The translations under genes and the position numbers were made by a program. From DATKCT01 sp035513055 (lineage in GTDB: Bacteria; Verrucomicrobiota; Verrucomicrobiia; Verrucomicrobiales; DEV007), in NCBI GenBank assembly GCA_035513055.1, contig DATKCT010000147.1:1-7569 (forward strand): 7,569 nucleotides of DNA, read 5' to 3'. The notes under the pieces were generated by a model, which was given only the letters and a program-made list of their open reading frames with translations, was not told the origin of the DNA and searched no databases. Each line of letters starts with the position of its first letter. Position 1 is the first letter of the stretch. Positions 4,990-7,569 of the stretch are shown in pieces.

Positions 4990-7506
4990 TCAGTCTTCAA
5001 TGGTCCGGCACTCCAGGATGCCGGCGGAGAATCCCTCTTGGAGGCCGGCTTCAAGACGGACTGCCACGGTTTCAATCGCGGGGAAGTCGAGCCGGTTCCA
5101 CGCGTCTCCGCGGATGGAGGAAGGGCCGGATTCGGCGAGCAATTTCCAAGCATCCTCGACGCGGGCAAAAAGGCGCCAATTTGCGGGAATGCGGCATCCT
5201 CCCTGGGGCGAATCGTCGAACCAGTAGACTTCAAAGCCGCGGAGAGTTCTGGGCTTTTCAAACTCGCAAATCAACCACTCGGTGGATCCCTTGCGATCCC
5301 ACCACGTAAAGCGAGGGACGGTCTGGTCGTTGGAGGAGGCGGGCTCAATGCGATCGGCGGCCGCGGCTGGAGAATCGTGTTCGAAACAGTGAGACGCGGT
5401 GACTTTCCAGGGCTGGGGGAGGGGTGGGCGCTCCCAGAGGTGGCCTTGGCCATCCCGGGCGGCGACGGGAAACGCGGAGATGCGGAGCCGCGCCGCGCCC
5501 ATAGGGACGAGGCGGACGATTTCCTCGGGCTCTGCCGTCGCCACGGGACTGGCCTGGAGGGGCGCGACGAGACCGAAGCGGTCGAGCCGCCACTCTGGAA
5601 CCCGGCGAGCGCGAGCCAGAAGCTCCACGGGAGCGCCATCGAGGGTAAAGGGCGTGTTATCGGCCGGCCACGGACGTTCCACTGTCTCGAAGGACCTGGC
5701 CGGGTCCGAGGGGTCGATGATCAAAGCAAAGTTCCACGGCGAGAGAGGATGGATCTCCCAACCTGGCCAGGAGCCGTCGCCGCCAGCCCTTACGTAGCTT
5801 TCCTCGATGCGCAGGGAGAAAGTGAGTGGACCGCGATCCACGGAGGCGCTGTCGTGGTTTCGCGCCCACGTGCGCAGTGAGATCTGCATGGGGAGTTTCA
5901 GCCCGACGGTGTCTCCGCTCTCCCAAGTCCGGTCCACACGAATCCAGTGACCGGGATGGGCCGCGAAGTTCTGGATTTCGCCATTGATGCTGAGTTGGGG
6001 CGCCGGGCACCAGCCCGGGAGAGGTAGAAACAGGGGGAAGGCCACCGGCGACGCGGTTTCCAGGCGGAGTTCGATGCTCTCGTCAAAGGGGTAGCGGGTG
6101 ACCGTATCGATGCGAATCTCGGTTCCCCTCGCTCCGGCTTTCGCGGCGACCAGCGAATCGGCTGGAAAGACCAGGGCCAGGCCGTTCCCCGGTGTGGCCA
6201 TCCAAACATGCTCAGCGAAGTAGGGCCAGGCGTGGCCGAAGTTATGCTGGCAGCAACGGTGCAGGTGCGGATTCATGTGGAACATGGGGCCGCCGTTCTG
6301 CAATCCGGGCGCCTTGTTGGCTGCGTCGGAAACGGCGAGGTTCGGTGCGGTCAGGTAACGGAGCGCACGCAGATCGCTGGTGAGGGCGGCAGGCAGAGAG
6401 TTGTAAGCGACGTCTTCGCAGCGCGCGGCCCAAACCAGATCGCCGGTGACGGAGAGCAAGCGTTCGCAACTGAACATCATCTCGGCCATCCCACAGGTTT
6501 CGACGGCCTGACGAGGATCAAAAAGTCCAGGACGGCAGTTCTCATCCCCGGCGAAGAGTCCGCCGGGCACGTGGCCGAAGGCTTCTCGAATGATGTTCCA
6601 GTTGCGTTCGGCGGCGTCGCGATGCCGGGTTTCGCCGGATTGCATCCAGTAGAAAGTGGGCCCCCCGAAGGCCTGAGTCATGTTGACGTTGTGCCAATTG
6701 GCAACTCCACCGGTCCAATCGGCAGTGTGGCGATGGATCTTGGCCGCCAGGCGAAGCAAGTCCGCGGACAGAACTGGGTCGTCGATGCGGTTGTAGAGCC
6801 AATAGACGCTCCACAGGTTGTCGGCGGCGCGTTGTTGCTGCCAATAAGGCGGGAGAAAGTCGTCCTCGGGCACGCTGAGTTGCCAGCGAAAGTAACGGGT
6901 CATCAGGTCGAGCACCCGCGGATCTCCGGTGAACTCATGATAGGATTGAAGGCACATGAGCATGACCATGTTTGGCCAGAGATCGTATTTCCCTTCCGTG
7001 CTGGTCACCGTGCTTTTCGCGCCGCTGCCGTGTGGTCCGAAGAAACCGTCCGGACGCTGGCTGGCGAGAGCCGCCTCGATCCAGATCCGGGCTTCTGTGA
7101 TCTGGCCGGCCGAGCCGATGAGGTAGGCGCAATCGCCGAAACCTTTGAGCCAATAGGGGACTTCTTCCCATCCGTGATCGCCCTGGCCCTCGGGGCTCAA
7201 CCAGGCGTTGTTTTCGCGTCCGAGAAAAGTGCTGATCCCGCTGAGATGCCCATGAAACCCGGCGCTTTGAAGTTCCAACTGGCGGCGAATCCAGCCCCGG
7301 GGATCGATTGAGGCGATGGGGAGTTTGATGAGAGGGTTGGGATTCAGCGGAGCGCGGTTGCCCGGGTAGAGTGTGTTGCGGGGAACAGCGGGATCAGCGG
7401 GAATGGGAACGACCTGAACGGCTGAGGGAAGGTTCATGGGAAGGACGGCAAGCGCGGCCAGCACGAAGCCGGGCAGATGCTTGGCGAGGCAGGGGAAGGG
7501 CATCAT
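4990..7506 (-). CDS. Secreted GH127 (DUF1680) glycosidase, putative beta-L-arabinofuranosidase
   Basis: An 838-residue exported protein predicted to hydrolyse beta-L-arabinofuranosides or related sugars. The N-terminus looks like a Sec signal peptide: a short basic stretch (K9, H10), a hydrophobic core at about 11-26, and likely cleavage after about residue 29. The alpha/alpha-barrel catalytic domain (about 60-437) has G112-W-E-E-V-P-Y-W, N270-W-H-N-V-N-M-T-Q, E322 in GDEN, V335-E-T-C338 and H416-R-C-C419. By comparison with Bifidobacterium HypBA1, E322 is the likely acid/base, C418 the likely nucleophile, and E336, C338, C418 and C419 the likely zinc ligands. A beta-sandwich region follows. 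Residues about 700-838, with PRFTWWDRKGSTEW and YWFDD, form an F5/8 discoidin-like module often found at the end of these proteins. The frame is open to the right edge but has no earlier ATG, GTG or TTG, so 7506 (or the Met at 7503) is the likely start. No Shine-Dalgarno is evident in the 63 nt upstream. Exact substrate is uncertain. Confidence 0.92.
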   Translation of the reverse strand: MMPFPCLAKHLPGFVLAALAVLPMNLPSAVQVVPIPADPAVPRNTLYPGNRAPLNPNPLIKLPIASIDPRGWIRRQLELQSAGFHGHLSGISTFLGRENNAWLSPEGQGDHGWEEVPYWLKGFGDCAYLIGSAGQITEARIWIEAALASQRPDGFFGPHGSGAKSTVTSTEGKYDLWPNMVMLMCLQSYHEFTGDPRVLDLMTRYFRWQLSVPEDDFLPPYWQQQRAADNLWSVYWLYNRIDDPVLSADLLRLAAKIHRHTADWTGGVANWHNVNMTQAFGGPTFYWMQSGETRHRDAAERNWNIIREAFGHVPGGLFAGDENCRPGLFDPRQAVETCGMAEMMFSCERLLSVTGDLVWAARCEDVAYNSLPAALTSDLRALRYLTAPNLAVSDAANKAPGLQNGGPMFHMNPHLHRCCQHNFGHAWPYFAEHVWMATPGNGLALVFPADSLVAAKAGARGTEIRIDTVTRYPFDESIELRLETASPVAFPLFLPLPGWCPAPQLSINGEIQNFAAHPGHWIRVDRTWESGDTVGLKLPMQISLRTWARNHDSASVDRGPLTFSLRIEESYVRAGGDGSWPGWEIHPLSPWNFALIIDPSDPARSFETVERPWPADNTPFTLDGAPVELLARARRVPEWRLDRFGLVAPLQASPVATAEPEEIVRLVPMGAARLRISAFPVAARDGQGHLWERPPLPQPWKVTASHCFEHDSPAAAADRIEPASSNDQTVPRFTWWDRKGSTEWLICEFEKPRTLRGFEVYWFDDSPQGGCRIPANWRLFARVEDAWKLLAESGPSSIRGDAWNRLDFPAIETVAVRLEAGLQEGFSAGILECRTIED

Positions 7507-7569
7507 GGTTGGGGAAAACGATCTTCCACAACATGGTTCAGGCGCGAAGGTCTTGGCAAACGGTTTAGC

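Noticed and set aside
4914..5309. 131-codon open frame on the plus strand starting in the intergenic gap
   Set aside because: Most of it is antisense to the GH127 C-terminal module, and it has no domain or ribosome-binding site.
5038..5880. 280-codon open frame on the plus strand
   Set aside because: Antisense to the 3' part of the GH127 gene; no motif.
6208..7311. 367-codon open frame on the plus strand
   Set aside because: Antisense to the GH127 catalytic domain, whose zinc and catalytic motifs lie in the minus frame. Length alone is not evidence in GC-rich DNA.

Overview
This is a GC-rich bacterial chromosomal segment with six protein-coding genes. There are no RNA genes, insertion sequences, CRISPR arrays or phage genes that I can see. 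The mix of a Tat-exported Gfo/Idh/MocA oxidoreductase, a secreted DUF1680/GH127 glycosidase ending in a discoidin-like module, high GC and weak Shine-Dalgarno sequences suggests a Verrucomicrobiota, Planctomycetota or similar polysaccharide-degrading bacterium. That placement is inference from gene style, not from a marker gene.

Left part (1-3333) is housekeeping. On the minus strand, shikimate kinase (aroK, 1627-1073) is followed after 8 nt by epoxyqueuosine reductase (queG, 1064 to the left edge, where it is cut close to its C-terminus). A 96-nt divergent intergenic region separates aroK from a plus-strand Sua5-type threonylcarbamoyl-AMP synthase (1724-2815). The Sua5 stop codon overlaps the probable start of a small single-pass membrane protein of unknown function (2815-3333). 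Two tRNA anticodon-loop modification genes (queuosine at position 34, t6A at position 37) therefore flank an aromatic amino-acid pathway gene.

Right part (3352-7506) is catabolic and export-oriented, all on the minus strand: a secreted GH127-family putative beta-L-arabinofuranosidase (7506-4990), then a 291-nt gap, then a Tat-signal Gfo/Idh/MocA oxidoreductase (4698-3352). The gap contains an AT-rich island (15 G/C in 60 nt at 4791-4850) with a promoter-like pair facing the oxidoreductase, a 6-2-6 palindrome over the predicted start site, and a longer imperfect inverted repeat. The oxidoreductase probably has its own regulated promoter. A joint role for the two exported proteins in glycoside processing is plausible but unproven.

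I found no convincing undescribed multi-gene system. The items most worth a second look are the AT-rich regulatory island and the unknown membrane protein coupled to Sua5.
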